Counted from the stretch's first letter, positions 1 to 6,247 are shown. The stretch is 8,364 bases of DNA from JALZDI01 sp965653225 (GCA_965653225.1 CBFGZI010000150.1:1-8364); one strand, 5' to 3'. Numbers and translations are program-made. Notes: generated by a model from the letters alone, not told the origin.

Positions 1-413
1 GCGCTGGTGTTCGGCATCTGCACCGGGCTCATGAAGTGCTGCGTGCTGATGTCGAAGCGCATCAGCGTCGGGTCGTTGGACGTGATGTAGAGAATGTGGT
101 CGCCGGGTCCGCGGGCGATGTCGGTGATGATGCAGCCGTTGCACCCGTCGGCGACGTCAGGGGCGAACTCGGTGATGGCCCCGGCCGGCGTGACGCGGGC
201 GATCTTCGCCGGCGCGCCGGTGAACTCCGTGCCCTCGGTGAACCAGACGTTTCCGTCGGAGCCGGTGGTGATGGCCCGCGGCTGGCTGTTCGCCGTCGGC
301 ACCTTGAACTGCTTCAGCGCGCCGACCGGGGCGGCCAGCGCCGCACCTCCTGCTGACAACGCAAGACCGCCCGCCAGCACCAACGCCAGCGCGCGCCCCA
401 CTCGTCTCGACAT
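1..413 (-). CDS. Secreted Vgb-like (streptogramin lyase-type) beta-propeller protein, N-terminal part
   Basis: This is the first 137 residues of a protein that continues beyond the left edge. It begins MSRRVGRALALVLAGGLA: a basic start, a hydrophobic core, then AALA before APVG, which is a classical signal peptide with likely cleavage after residue 27, so the protein is probably exported. The mature part has a motif near residues 45-83 (PRAITTGSDGNVWFTE, then KIARVTPAGAITEF) that matches one blade of the virginiamycin B lyase/SMP-30-like propeller family. Family members include the antibiotic-linearising lyase Vgb, but most secreted actinobacterial members have no known substrate, and the catalytic residues would lie in the missing part. 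I therefore do not call resistance. Two cysteines, C91 and C94 (CNGC), may form a disulfide outside the cell. The ATG at 413-411 follows a good ribosome site, GGGAGGGAA, a few bases upstream. The gene is divergent from the small ORF and LAL regulator. Confidence 0.85.
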   Translation of the reverse strand, partial: MSRRVGRALALVLAGGLALSAGGAALAAPVGALKQFKVPTANSQPRAITTGSDGNVWFTEGTEFTGAPAKIARVTPAGAITEFAPDVADGCNGCIITDIARGPGDHILYITSNDPTLMRFDISTQHFMSPVQMPNTS

Positions 414-608
414 GGTTCCCTCCCAAGGAAATGGCCGCATAAGGAAGGAAGCCCGTGTCTGCCTGCGGCCCCAGCAAGGTCTGGGCTGGGATGCACCTGA
501 AGCGTAAGTAGTTGGTAGACCCACCGCTAGGTCCACTTGAGCGTTAAACCGTCCGCTTTGACAAGTTCGTGACGGACGCGGCGGTCGACGGATCCGGCCC
601 GGAACGCC

Positions 609-635
609 GGTAAGGCCGGTAAGGGAGGGGTAAGG
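609..635. repeat. Three copies of GGTAAGG upstream of small ORF/LAL regulator
   Basis: GGTAAGG occurs at 609-615, 618-624 and 629-635; the first two copies belong to a perfect tandem CCGGTAAGG pair. The spacings are 9 and 11 bases, close to one helical turn, as expected for side-by-side protein contacts on one face of DNA. A looser relative, TGTAGGGG, follows at 638-645. The copies lie about 110-135 bases upstream of the small ORF. A regulator-binding function, perhaps autoregulation by the downstream LAL protein, is inference. Confidence 0.45.
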
Positions 636-665
636 GCTGTAGGGGCCCGAGGCGACGTGATCGCC

Positions 666-740
666 CGATGTCTGCGGGGTGTCTTAGCACGACTGTTGAG
701 GTCGAGCCGGTGAAACCGGCGAGACATCGAGGAGCAGACA
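666..740 (+). promoter_or_regulatory. Candidate structured leader with mutually exclusive stems around the small-ORF ribosome site
   Basis: CGATGTCT (666-673) is perfectly complementary to AGACATCG (722-729). The overlapping TGTCTGC (669-675) is perfectly complementary to GCAGACA (734-740), so the two pairings exclude each other. A second TGTCT copy (680-684, within GGTGTCT) can also pair with the first AGACA, with one G-U. The ribosome site GAGGAG (729-734) lies exactly between the two 3' partner segments. In one fold it sits just outside a stem; in the other it is enclosed in the loop. This is the arrangement of a translational switch, but the pairings are read by eye and a transcript start is not proven. 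It matches no riboswitch family I recognise. Confidence 0.4.
706..720 (+). repeat. Perfect 6-bp hairpin with GAA loop inside the leader
   Basis: GCCGGT (706-711), GAA (712-714) and ACCGGC (715-720) form a perfect inverted repeat with a 3-base loop, ending 8 bases before the GAGGAG ribosome site. As RNA it would be a stable local stem nested inside the longer 666-729 pairing. No U-run follows, so it is not a typical intrinsic terminator. As DNA it could instead be a small operator. Confidence 0.5.
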
Positions 741-743
741 GTG

Positions 744-911
744 ATGAACATCGTGGCAGTGCAGGCAGAGATCGAGTATCGGCATCAGAGGCTGCTGGAC
801 GAGGCCGCGGCGGAGCGGCGGGCGCGCGCGGCGATGACGCAGGGCGGACGGCGGTCCTGGCTGCGGTCCCGCCGGGGCGGTTCCCGGAGGTCTTCGGTCC
901 AGACGGCCTGA
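744..911 (+). CDS. Small basic protein (55 aa) preceding the LAL regulator, unknown function
   Basis: This short ORF is read in a different frame from the upstream extension of the large regulator. It encodes MNIVAVQAEIEYRHQRLLDE, then an Ala/Arg-rich helix (AAAERRARAAM) and a strongly basic tail ending SVQTA. The start is supported by GAGGAG at 729-734, nine bases before ATG; GTG at 741 is an alternative start one codon upstream. The first 30 residues look like an amphipathic helix and the last 20 carry many arginines, suggesting RNA, DNA or acidic-partner contact; there is no membrane segment or signal peptide. The stop at 909-911 lies 17 bases before the regulator ATG, which has no convincing ribosome site of its own, so this ORF may deliver ribosomes to it or act as a leader peptide. 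I do not recognise a named family. I judge it real from its start signals and spacing. Confidence 0.6.
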   Translation: MNIVAVQAEIEYRHQRLLDEAAAERRARAAMTQGGRRSWLRSRRGGSRRSSVQTA

Positions 912-928
912 CGGTGGGCTGTGCAACC

Positions 929-3901
929 ATGGCGGTTGTGGCGCGCCTGGGTGTCGGGATTCCGCTGGTCGCACGGCGGACGGAGATGCGGACACTTCGC
1001 GAGGCGCTGCGGCGTGCCGCCGGTGGCGAGGCGGTGGGCCTGCTGGTGTCCGGCGACGCCGGTGTCGGCAAGTCACGCCTGGCCGCCGAGCTGGTGGCGC
1101 TGGCGCGTGCCGAGGGCCACCTCGTGCTGACGGGCCGGTGCCTCGACACCACCGAGGCGGCGTTGCCCTACCTCCCGTTCGCCGAGGTCACCCGCGGCCT
1201 CGCCGAGAACGACACCCAGCTGGTCGACGACCACCAGGCACTGCGACGCCTGCTGCCCGACCACCACCCGCACGCCGACGCCGCGGGCGAGGACAGGAAC
1301 CTCGGCCAGCTGCAGCTGTTCGACGCGCTGTCCGCCGCGCTCGCCGATGCCTCGCTCCAGCAGCCCGTCGTGGTGGTGGTCGAGGACCTGCACTGGGCCG
1401 ACCGGTCCAGCCGCGACCTGCTGGCGTTCCTGCTCGCCCGGCTGTCGCGGCAGCGGCTGCTGCTGGTCGGCACGCTGCGCTCCGACGACCTGCACCGCCG
1501 GCATCCGCTGCGGCCCCTGCTGGCCGAGCTGGTGCGGCTGCCGGCCGTCGAACGCCTGCACGTCGAGCCGTTCACGCCCGGCGACGCGCAGACCTACGTA
1601 CGCACGCTGGCCGACGACTCCCTGCCCGACGACGTCCTGCACCGCATCGCGGCCCGGTCGGAGGGCAATGCGTTCATGGCCGAGGAGCTGGTGTCCGCGG
1701 CCACCGACGAGGTGCCTCAGGAGCTCGCCGAGGTGCTGCTGGCGCGGGTCGAGCGCCTGTCGCCGGCGACCCAGCGGGTCATGCGGCTCGCCAGCGTGCT
1801 CGGCCGGCGCTTCACGCACGAGCGCCTGAGCGCCGCCGCCGACGTCCCGCCCGCCGAACTCGACGACGCGTTGCGCGAGGCGGTCGCCCACAACGTCCTG
1901 GTCACCGAGGGCTCCGCGGAGACCTACGCGTTCCGGCACGCGCTGCTGCGCGAGGCCGTCTACGCCGACCTGCTGCCCGGCGAACGGTCGCGGCTGCATG
2001 CCGAGGCCGCGCGGGCGCTGGCCGGAGACACCGCACAAGGCGCCGCCGCGGCGCTGGCCCACCACAGCATGGAGAGCCACGACCTTCCGGGCGCGCTCGC
2101 GGCGTCGGTGCTGGCTGCGCGGGAGGCCGACGAGGTCGGCGCCCCGGCCGAGACGCTCATGCACACCGAGCGCGCGCTGCAGCTGTGGCGCGCCGTCGAC
2201 GACGCCGAGCGTGTCAGCGGCGTCGACGAGCTCGCGCTCACCCGATGGGCGGCCAAGGCGGCCGCAGCGTCCGGTGAGCCCGACCGGGCCATCGCGCACA
2301 GCCGCTCCGCGATCGAGCTGGTCGACCGCAGGGGCGACGCGCTGGAGTCGGCCGACGTGCGCCGCAAGTACGCGCACTACCTGTTCACCCTCGACGGTCA
2401 CGAGCAGCGCGCCTACGACACGTCGTACGAGGCCTGGCAGCTCGTCGCCGACCGCGAGCCGAGCGCGACCAAGGCCTGGACACAGGCCAGCCTGGCCCGC
2501 TCCCTGGCCTCCCTCGACCGGCTGGACGAGGCCGGCCAGCTCGCCGAGGCGGCGATGCAGACCGCTCGCGCGGTGCCGGGCGCCGGGCCGCAGACCGCCG
2601 CCGAGGCCGACGCCCTGATCACGCGCACCATCTGCATCGACCGCAAACAGGGGTCGCTCGACCGCGTCCTCGAGCTCCTCTCCGAGGCCGTCGACCTCGC
2701 GGCCAAGGCCGAGGCGCGCGACGTCGAGCTGCGAGCACGGTTCCAGCGGGCCACGTCGCTGATGGACGAGGGCCACCTGGGCGAGGCGCTCGCGGAGGTC
2801 GACTCCGCCGTCGACCGTGCGGCGAGCACCGGGCTGACGTGGAGCGCGTACGGCCTCGAGCTGCGCGTGCGCCAGGTGATCATCCGCTTCATGACCGGCG
2901 ACTGGGACGGCGCCGAGGCCGCCGCCGAGCTGGCCGGTGCGTCGGTGTCCGGGACCGTCATCACCCGCGTGTCCGCCGCCGGGATGCTGGTGCTCGTGGG
3001 CCGCGGCCGCTTCGACGTGGCCGACCGCCGGCTCGAGCGCCTGGGCCAGCGCTGGCGGGTCGACCAGCAGGTGATGACGCTCGTCGGCACCTGCGGGGCC
3101 GAGCTGGAGTGCTGGCGCGGTCGGCCCGCGCAGGCGGCCGAGTACGTCGAGCAGGCGCTGGAGCGGCTGCGCCGCAACGCGCCCTGGCACCTGGTCGCGC
3201 TGTCGCTGTGCGCGCTGGGCGTCTCCGCCTACGCCGACATCGCCGACGCGGCCCGGCAGGCCCACGACGCGGCCGCCGAGCGGGCTGCCGTCACCGCGGG
3301 GGAGGCGGTCGCCGAGCACGCCGAGCAGACACTGGCGCGGGGCCGTCCCGACTCGCGCGAGGTGGGCCCGGAGGGACGCGCATGGTTCGCCCGGGTGCAG
3401 GCGGAGACGGCGCGGCTGCGCGGCGAGCACGATCCCGACGTCTGGCGCGCGGTGGTCGACGCCTTCGGCTACGGCGAGACCTACCGGCAGGCATACGCCC
3501 GGTGGCGGCTGGCGCAGGCGCTGCTGTCCGGGTCCGGCGAGCACGACCGCGACCAAACGGCGGAGGAGCTGCGGCAGGCGGCGAAGGCCGCGCAGGCGAT
3601 GGGCGCCGCGCCGCTGCAGCAGGCGGTCGAGGCGCTCGCCCGTCGCGCGCGGATCGGCCTGGGCGGCTCCCGGCCGGAGACGTCGGCGGGGCCGCTGACC
3701 CCGCGTGAGTCGGCGGTGCTGGCGCTGGTGGCCGGCGGACGCACCAACCGGCAGATCGGCGCGGAGCTGTTCATCAGCGAGAAGACCGTCAGCGTCCACC
3801 TGTCGCGGGCGATGGCCAAGCTGGGTGCCGGCAGCCGCACCGAGGCGGTCAGCACGGCGTACGCGCGCGGTCTGCTCACGCCGGCGGTCCCGGCACCCTG
3901 A
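929..3901 (+). CDS. LAL-type (large ATP-binding) LuxR-family transcriptional regulator
   Basis: This 990-residue protein is probably an ATP-dependent transcription activator of the MalT/LAL class. The N-terminal AAA-type ATPase has a Walker A motif GDAGVGKS (residues 42-49), a Walker B with hydrophobic strand and acid pair VVVVVEDLHWAD (147-158), and the sensor-like VGTLRSDD (about 180-187). Residues from about 320 to 900 are Ala/Leu/Glu-rich helical repeats of TPR type, the usual signal- or partner-sensing region. The last 70 residues (921-990) are a LuxR/GerE HTH: LTPRESAVLALVAGGRTNRQIG, then SEKTVSVHLSRAMAKLG. The length is typical for LAL proteins. The frame stays open back to 668, but that extension is low-complexity, antisense in character and overlaps the small ORF, so I chose ATG at 929. 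It has no strong ribosome site, and the small ORF stops 17 bases upstream, which suggests translational coupling. GTG at 914 is an alternative start. The ligand and target genes cannot be read from the sequence. Confidence 0.9.
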   Translation: MAVVARLGVGIPLVARRTEMRTLREALRRAAGGEAVGLLVSGDAGVGKSRLAAELVALARAEGHLVLTGRCLDTTEAALPYLPFAEVTRGLAENDTQLVDDHQALRRLLPDHHPHADAAGEDRNLGQLQLFDALSAALADASLQQPVVVVVEDLHWADRSSRDLLAFLLARLSRQRLLLVGTLRSDDLHRRHPLRPLLAELVRLPAVERLHVEPFTPGDAQTYVRTLADDSLPDDVLHRIAARSEGNAFMAEELVSAATDEVPQELAEVLLARVERLSPATQRVMRLASVLGRRFTHERLSAAADVPPAELDDALREAVAHNVLVTEGSAETYAFRHALLREAVYADLLPGERSRLHAEAARALAGDTAQGAAAALAHHSMESHDLPGALAASVLAAREADEVGAPAETLMHTERALQLWRAVDDAERVSGVDELALTRWAAKAAAASGEPDRAIAHSRSAIELVDRRGDALESADVRRKYAHYLFTLDGHEQRAYDTSYEAWQLVADREPSATKAWTQASLARSLASLDRLDEAGQLAEAAMQTARAVPGAGPQTAAEADALITRTICIDRKQGSLDRVLELLSEAVDLAAKAEARDVELRARFQRATSLMDEGHLGEALAEVDSAVDRAASTGLTWSAYGLELRVRQVIIRFMTGDWDGAEAAAELAGASVSGTVITRVSAAGMLVLVGRGRFDVADRRLERLGQRWRVDQQVMTLVGTCGAELECWRGRPAQAAEYVEQALERLRRNAPWHLVALSLCALGVSAYADIADAARQAHDAAAERAAVTAGEAVAEHAEQTLARGRPDSREVGPEGRAWFARVQAETARLRGEHDPDVWRAVVDAFGYGETYRQAYARWRLAQALLSGSGEHDRDQTAEELRQAAKAAQAMGAAPLQQAVEALARRARIGLGGSRPETSAGPLTPRESAVLALVAGGRTNRQIGAELFISEKTVSVHLSRAMAKLGAGSRTEAVSTAYARGLLTPAVPAP

Positions 3902-3980
3902 CCGACTGCGGTCTTCGTCAGCCACGAGCCCAATCCGTTGTCGGCGGTCGGACGTACTCTCCAAGAGGTAGGTGAGGGCG

Positions 3981-4382
3981 ATGGAATGGGCTGCGCTGTT
4001 GGTCTCGGTGAGTGCGCTCATCGCGCTGCTGCACCATGTGCTCCCCCACCCGCCGTCGCGCCTGCGTCGGCGCCTGCAGCCGCTGTTCGACCGCCTCGCG
4101 AGGCGGCTACGGCGGCGCGCCGCCGCCGAGCCCGACCCGTTCGACACCCTGCGGCTGCAGACCAGGCTCGGTGAGCTCGCCGGTGAGATCCGCCGGGTCC
4201 AGGCGACGCCTCGCGTCTACGCGAAGGCCCACCGGCTGATGGCGCTGGAGGCGGCGTACGACGACCTGCTCGACGAGGCATGCCGGCTCGCCGGCGTACC
4301 CGGGGAGGCCGACCTCGCGCGCGGCGAGGAGCGGCGCTGGCTGGAGGAGCAGGAGCTGGCCACGCGCGGCTGGTCCTGGTGA
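3981..4382 (+). CDS. Small single-pass membrane protein with charged helical tail, hypothetical
   Basis: This 133-residue protein begins MEWAALLVSVSALIALLHHVL, a single hydrophobic segment at residues 2-21. It is followed at once by an arginine cluster (RLRRRLQPLFDRLARRLRRR, about 27-46), which by the positive-inside rule puts the C-terminal part in the cytoplasm. Residues 55-128 look like charged helices (LQTRLGELAGEIRRVQ, ALEAAYDDLLDEACRLAG), possibly a coiled coil. The start is ATG at 3981, preceded by AGAGG and GAGG at 3964-3977. An in-frame GTG at 3972 would add three residues but sits too near the AGAGG. It lies 79 bases after the LAL regulator on the same strand and may be co-transcribed, with no stem-loop seen between them. 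I do not recognise the family. A membrane-tethered scaffold or partner is only a guess. Confidence 0.75.
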   Translation: MEWAALLVSVSALIALLHHVLPHPPSRLRRRLQPLFDRLARRLRRRAAAEPDPFDTLRLQTRLGELAGEIRRVQATPRVYAKAHRLMALEAAYDDLLDEACRLAGVPGEADLARGEERRWLEEQELATRGWSW

Positions 4383-4398
4383 CGGCGGCGGCCGTCAC
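4379..4398. terminator. Candidate bidirectional terminator hairpin at convergent gene ends
   Basis: GTGACGGC (4379-4386) and GCCGTCAC (4391-4398) form a perfect 8-bp stem with a GGCG loop. The stem includes the TGA stop of the small membrane protein gene and lies 18 bases before the end of the convergent kinase gene. No T-run follows on either strand, which is common for actinobacterial stem-loops. Function is inferred from position and symmetry. Confidence 0.5.
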
Positions 4399-4416
4399 GG
4401 ACCTGAGCGGTCGCCC

Positions 4417-5946
4417 CTAGCCGGCGGCGTTCAGCGTCGTGTCGGCTGACTGCGGTGTGGCCGGCGACGTCGCCGGCGGGCTCGACGGCGCAGGCTCCGT
4501 TGTCGGCGGGGGTGTCGTCTCGGACGGGGAGGAGTCGACCGGCGTGCCCTGCTCCGACGTGGGCGTGGGGGTGGGTGAGGGTGAGGTCTCCGGCTCCGTG
4601 GCCTGCGTGGGCTGGGTCTGCTCGGGCTCGGGGCTCGGCTCAACCGACTTCTTCGCGCTGGGCTTGTCGCTCGGCGTCGGCCGCGTGCGCTGCGGCTGCT
4701 CCCCGCTGCCGGAGCTTCGTTGTTCGGTGCTCGTGGAGTCGGTGACGTCGACGGCCGCTGACTCGCTCGGCGCCGTGGACGCCCGGCCACCCCGGTCGCG
4801 CTGCGCCACCTTGGTCTGCGCCTGCTCGCCGACGGGCTCGTTGTCGCCGAGGGCGTTGAACGCGAACGCGCCGACCGTGCCCGCCAGCACGACGACCGCC
4901 GCGGCGACGAGCAGGGTGAGCCTGCGCCGGCGGCCCGAAGCGGCCGTCGAGACGTCAACGAGCGGGGTCTCCTGGGTGGTCTCCGCGTCCCCGGCGGCGG
5001 CCCGGCCGATCACGGTGGTGGCTGCCTCCGCAAGGGGGAACGACGCCGGGAGCCTTCCGGCCAGCACGCTCATGATCGCCGCGCGCATCTCGCCCGCGGA
5101 CTGGTAGCGCTCGTCCGGGCGCTTGGCCAGCGACGTCAGCACGACCGCGTCGATCTCCGGGGACAGGCCGGGCGCGAACGTCGACGGAGCCGGTGCGGTC
5201 TCCCGCACGTGCTGGTAGGCGACGGAGATCGCCGAGTCACCCTGGAACGGCGGGCGCCCGGTCAGCAGCTCGTACAGCAGGCAGCCGGTGGAGTACAGGT
5301 CGCTGCGCGCGTCGACGACGTCCCCCCTGGCCTGCTCGGGGGAGAGGTACTGAGCCGTCCCGATCACCGCGGCGGTCTGGGTGAGGCTGGTGGACGCATC
5401 CGTGACCGCGCGGGCGACGCCGAAGTCCATGACCTTGACCTCGCCCGAGGGCGTGACCATGACGTTCGCGGGCTTGACGTCGCGGTGCACGATGCCGCGG
5501 CGGTGGCTGGTCTCGAGCGCGCCGAGCACGTCGGCGGTGACCTCGAGGGCACGCCGGGGGTCGAGCGGACCGGAGCCGAGCGCGTCGCGCAGGGTCTGCC
5601 CGGGGACGTACTCCATCACGATGTACGCCGCGGGCATCCCGTCGACGATGTCCTCACCCGCGTCGTACACGCTCACAATGGAGGGGTGGTCGAGTGCGGC
5701 GGCCGACCTCGCCTCCCGCCGGAAACGCGCCTGGAAGGCCGGCGACTCCGCCAGCTCGCCACGCAGCATCTTGACCGCCACCTGGCGGTTCAGCCGCACG
5801 TCGGTCGCGAGCCGCACCACGGCCATGCCGCCGACCCCGAGAAACTCGCCTAGCTCGTACCGTCCACCAAGACGCGTCGGTTCCGTCGCTCCGTTGCCCA
5901 ATGCAGCCGGACCCCCCGTGCTCATCCCCGTGCTCACCGACCCCAC
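4417..5946 (-). CDS. PknB-like transmembrane Ser/Thr protein kinase without PASTA domains
   Basis: This 509-residue Hanks-type receptor kinase phosphorylates proteins on Ser/Thr. The kinase domain spans about residues 30-295: glycine loop LGVGGMAVV (36-44), catalytic lysine in VAVKM (K59), HRDVKPAN with D156, K158 and N161, DFG (174-176), and the activation segment SLTQTAAVIGTAQYLSPEQA, whose threonines T189 and T191 match PknB-type autophosphorylation sites. APE is replaced by SPE, as is usual in this family, and RPDERYQSA closes the domain. All catalytic residues are present. A membrane helix lies at about 343-363, preceded by GRRRR. The remaining roughly 145 residues, outside the cell, are rich in Pro, Ser, Thr, Glu and Gln with no PASTA repeat, so the tail may be a wall-spanning stalk rather than a muropeptide sensor. 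The GTG start at 5946 follows GGAGGA (5962-5957 on the minus strand); ATG at 5925 is possible. The gene converges on the small membrane protein gene and diverges from the VC0807-like gene. Confidence 0.93.
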   Translation of the reverse strand: MGSVSTGMSTGGPAALGNGATEPTRLGGRYELGEFLGVGGMAVVRLATDVRLNRQVAVKMLRGELAESPAFQARFRREARSAAALDHPSIVSVYDAGEDIVDGMPAAYIVMEYVPGQTLRDALGSGPLDPRRALEVTADVLGALETSHRRGIVHRDVKPANVMVTPSGEVKVMDFGVARAVTDASTSLTQTAAVIGTAQYLSPEQARGDVVDARSDLYSTGCLLYELLTGRPPFQGDSAISVAYQHVRETAPAPSTFAPGLSPEIDAVVLTSLAKRPDERYQSAGEMRAAIMSVLAGRLPASFPLAEAATTVIGRAAAGDAETTQETPLVDVSTAASGRRRRLTLLVAAAVVVLAGTVGAFAFNALGDNEPVGEQAQTKVAQRDRGGRASTAPSESAAVDVTDSTSTEQRSSGSGEQPQRTRPTPSDKPSAKKSVEPSPEPEQTQPTQATEPETSPSPTPTPTSEQGTPVDSSPSETTPPPTTEPAPSSPPATSPATPQSADTTLNAAG

Positions 5947-5978
5947 TCGCGCGTCATCCTCCGCACACGTCGCGCCCT

Positions 5979-6012
5979 ACCGTACCTGCCGGGGAACGGC
6001 CAAGCGCGTCAA
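5979..6012 (-). promoter_or_regulatory. Weak candidate promoter for the kinase gene
   Basis: On the minus strand TTGACG (6012-6007) is a good -35 match. CAGGTA (5988-5983) follows after 18 bases, and TACGGT (5984-5979), a better -10 hexamer, follows after 22, which is too far. Neither option is fully consistent. The position, about 35-65 bases ahead of the GTG start, would be sensible. Confidence 0.25.
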
Positions 6013-6054
6013 TCTCGGTGAACTTTCTACCGACGCAAGAGGGTGCCACAGGAG

Positions 6055-6072
6055 GTGTGCAACAGATCACAC
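6055..6072. promoter_or_regulatory. CRP/FNR-like operator candidate
   Basis: GTGTGCAACAGATCACAC is an inverted repeat with perfect 5-bp arms (GTGTG and CACAC). Inside it, TGTGC-N6-TCACA matches nine of ten defined positions of the CRP consensus TGTGA-N6-TCACA, which actinobacterial CRP homologues also use. It lies about 110 bases ahead of the kinase start and 180 ahead of the membrane protein start, so it could act on either gene. Confidence 0.45.
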
Positions 6073-6168
6073 GGGGTGCTCCTGCTCGGCCGCTGCGCGG
6101 TCGAGCGCGCGTCGGAGCTCGGGCGCCGCGTCCAGGACCGCGCCGGGTCCATGCCATGACGCGACGGT

Positions 6169-6205
6169 CTCACTATGTGAGCGGAGCGCTCCGGGACGTC
6201 CCGGA
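6169..6205. promoter_or_regulatory. Cluster of three palindromes upstream of the VC0807-like gene
   Basis: Three perfect inverted repeats are packed into 37 bases: CTCAC-TAT-GTGAG (6169-6181), CGGAGCGCTCCG (6182-6193) and TCCGGGACGTCCCGGA (6190-6205, no spacer). The last two share TCCG, so as RNA only one could form at a time, while as DNA they could be overlapping operators. The cluster ends 42 bases before the GTG of the membrane protein gene, where a repressor or activator site would be expected. I cannot assign a regulator family. Confidence 0.45.
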
Positions 6206-6247
6206 TGTCCGCCCAGGGGTCTTCCGTCGCCATGCACACTGTTCGGT

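Larger units (their letters stand above)
414..743. other. Divergent intergenic region between Vgb-like gene and small ORF
   Basis: These 330 bases hold the upstream regions of two divergent genes. The left part contains the minus-strand ribosome site (GGGAGG, just right of 413). An inverted repeat, CCCAGC at 470-475 and GCTGGG at 485-490, would form a hairpin in the leader of the Vgb-like gene if its transcript starts further right. TTGACA at 558-563 resembles a plus-strand -35 box, but no TATAAT-like hexamer lies 16-19 bases further on, so I do not call a promoter. The right half has the GGTAAGG repeats and the structured leader listed separately. No tRNA was seen, and open frames crossing this stretch lack protein-like character. 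Confidence 0.6.
5947..6247. other. Divergent regulatory region between kinase and VC0807-like gene
   Basis: These 301 bases separate two divergent genes and hold the kinase ribosome site (5957-5962), a weak kinase promoter candidate, a CRP-like palindrome and a cluster of palindromes, listed separately. A perfect AGGAGG at 6050-6055 has no suitable start codon 5-10 bases downstream, so it is not linked to a gene. Short open frames occur on both strands (6055-6159 plus; 6067-6237 minus), but neither has a matched ribosome site and start. Confidence 0.55.

Noticed and set aside
470..490. CCCAGC/GCTGGG inverted repeat as a terminator
   Set aside because: It lies upstream of a gene start on the minus strand with no gene ending into it and no T-run. 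At most it is a leader hairpin.
558..586. TTGACA as a -35 box for the small ORF/LAL transcript
   Set aside because: The sequence 16-19 bases downstream is GC-only in character with no TANNNT hexamer.
684..704. TTAGCAC as half of a CIRCE (HrcA) operator
   Set aside because: The matching inverted half GTGCTAA is absent at the required spacing, and there is no heat-shock gene nearby.
668..928. In-frame N-terminal extension of the LAL regulator (start at 668)
   Set aside because: It is Arg/Gly/Ala-rich low-complexity sequence with no family resemblance, starts inside the candidate leader stem, and overlaps a better-supported small ORF in another frame.
1073..4147. 1024-residue open frame on the minus strand antisense to the LAL regulator
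   Set aside because: Its composition (RRR, GQQR, GVGL runs) is the usual shadow of a high-GC gene on the opposite strand. It has no recognisable domain, while the plus strand carries clear ATPase and HTH motifs.
6050..6159. Perfect AGGAGG at 6050-6055 followed by a short plus-strand frame
   Set aside because: GTG codons at 6055 and 6057 are too close and the GTG at 6076 is too far. The product would be about 28-34 residues with no distinctive features.
6067..6237. Minus-strand frame ending in a plausible helix (PGAVLDAAPELRRALDRAAAEQEHPV)
   Set aside because: The C-terminal half is protein-like, but the N-terminal half runs through the palindrome cluster, the GTG at 6237 has no ribosome site, and I know of no matching family. 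It could be a gene remnant.
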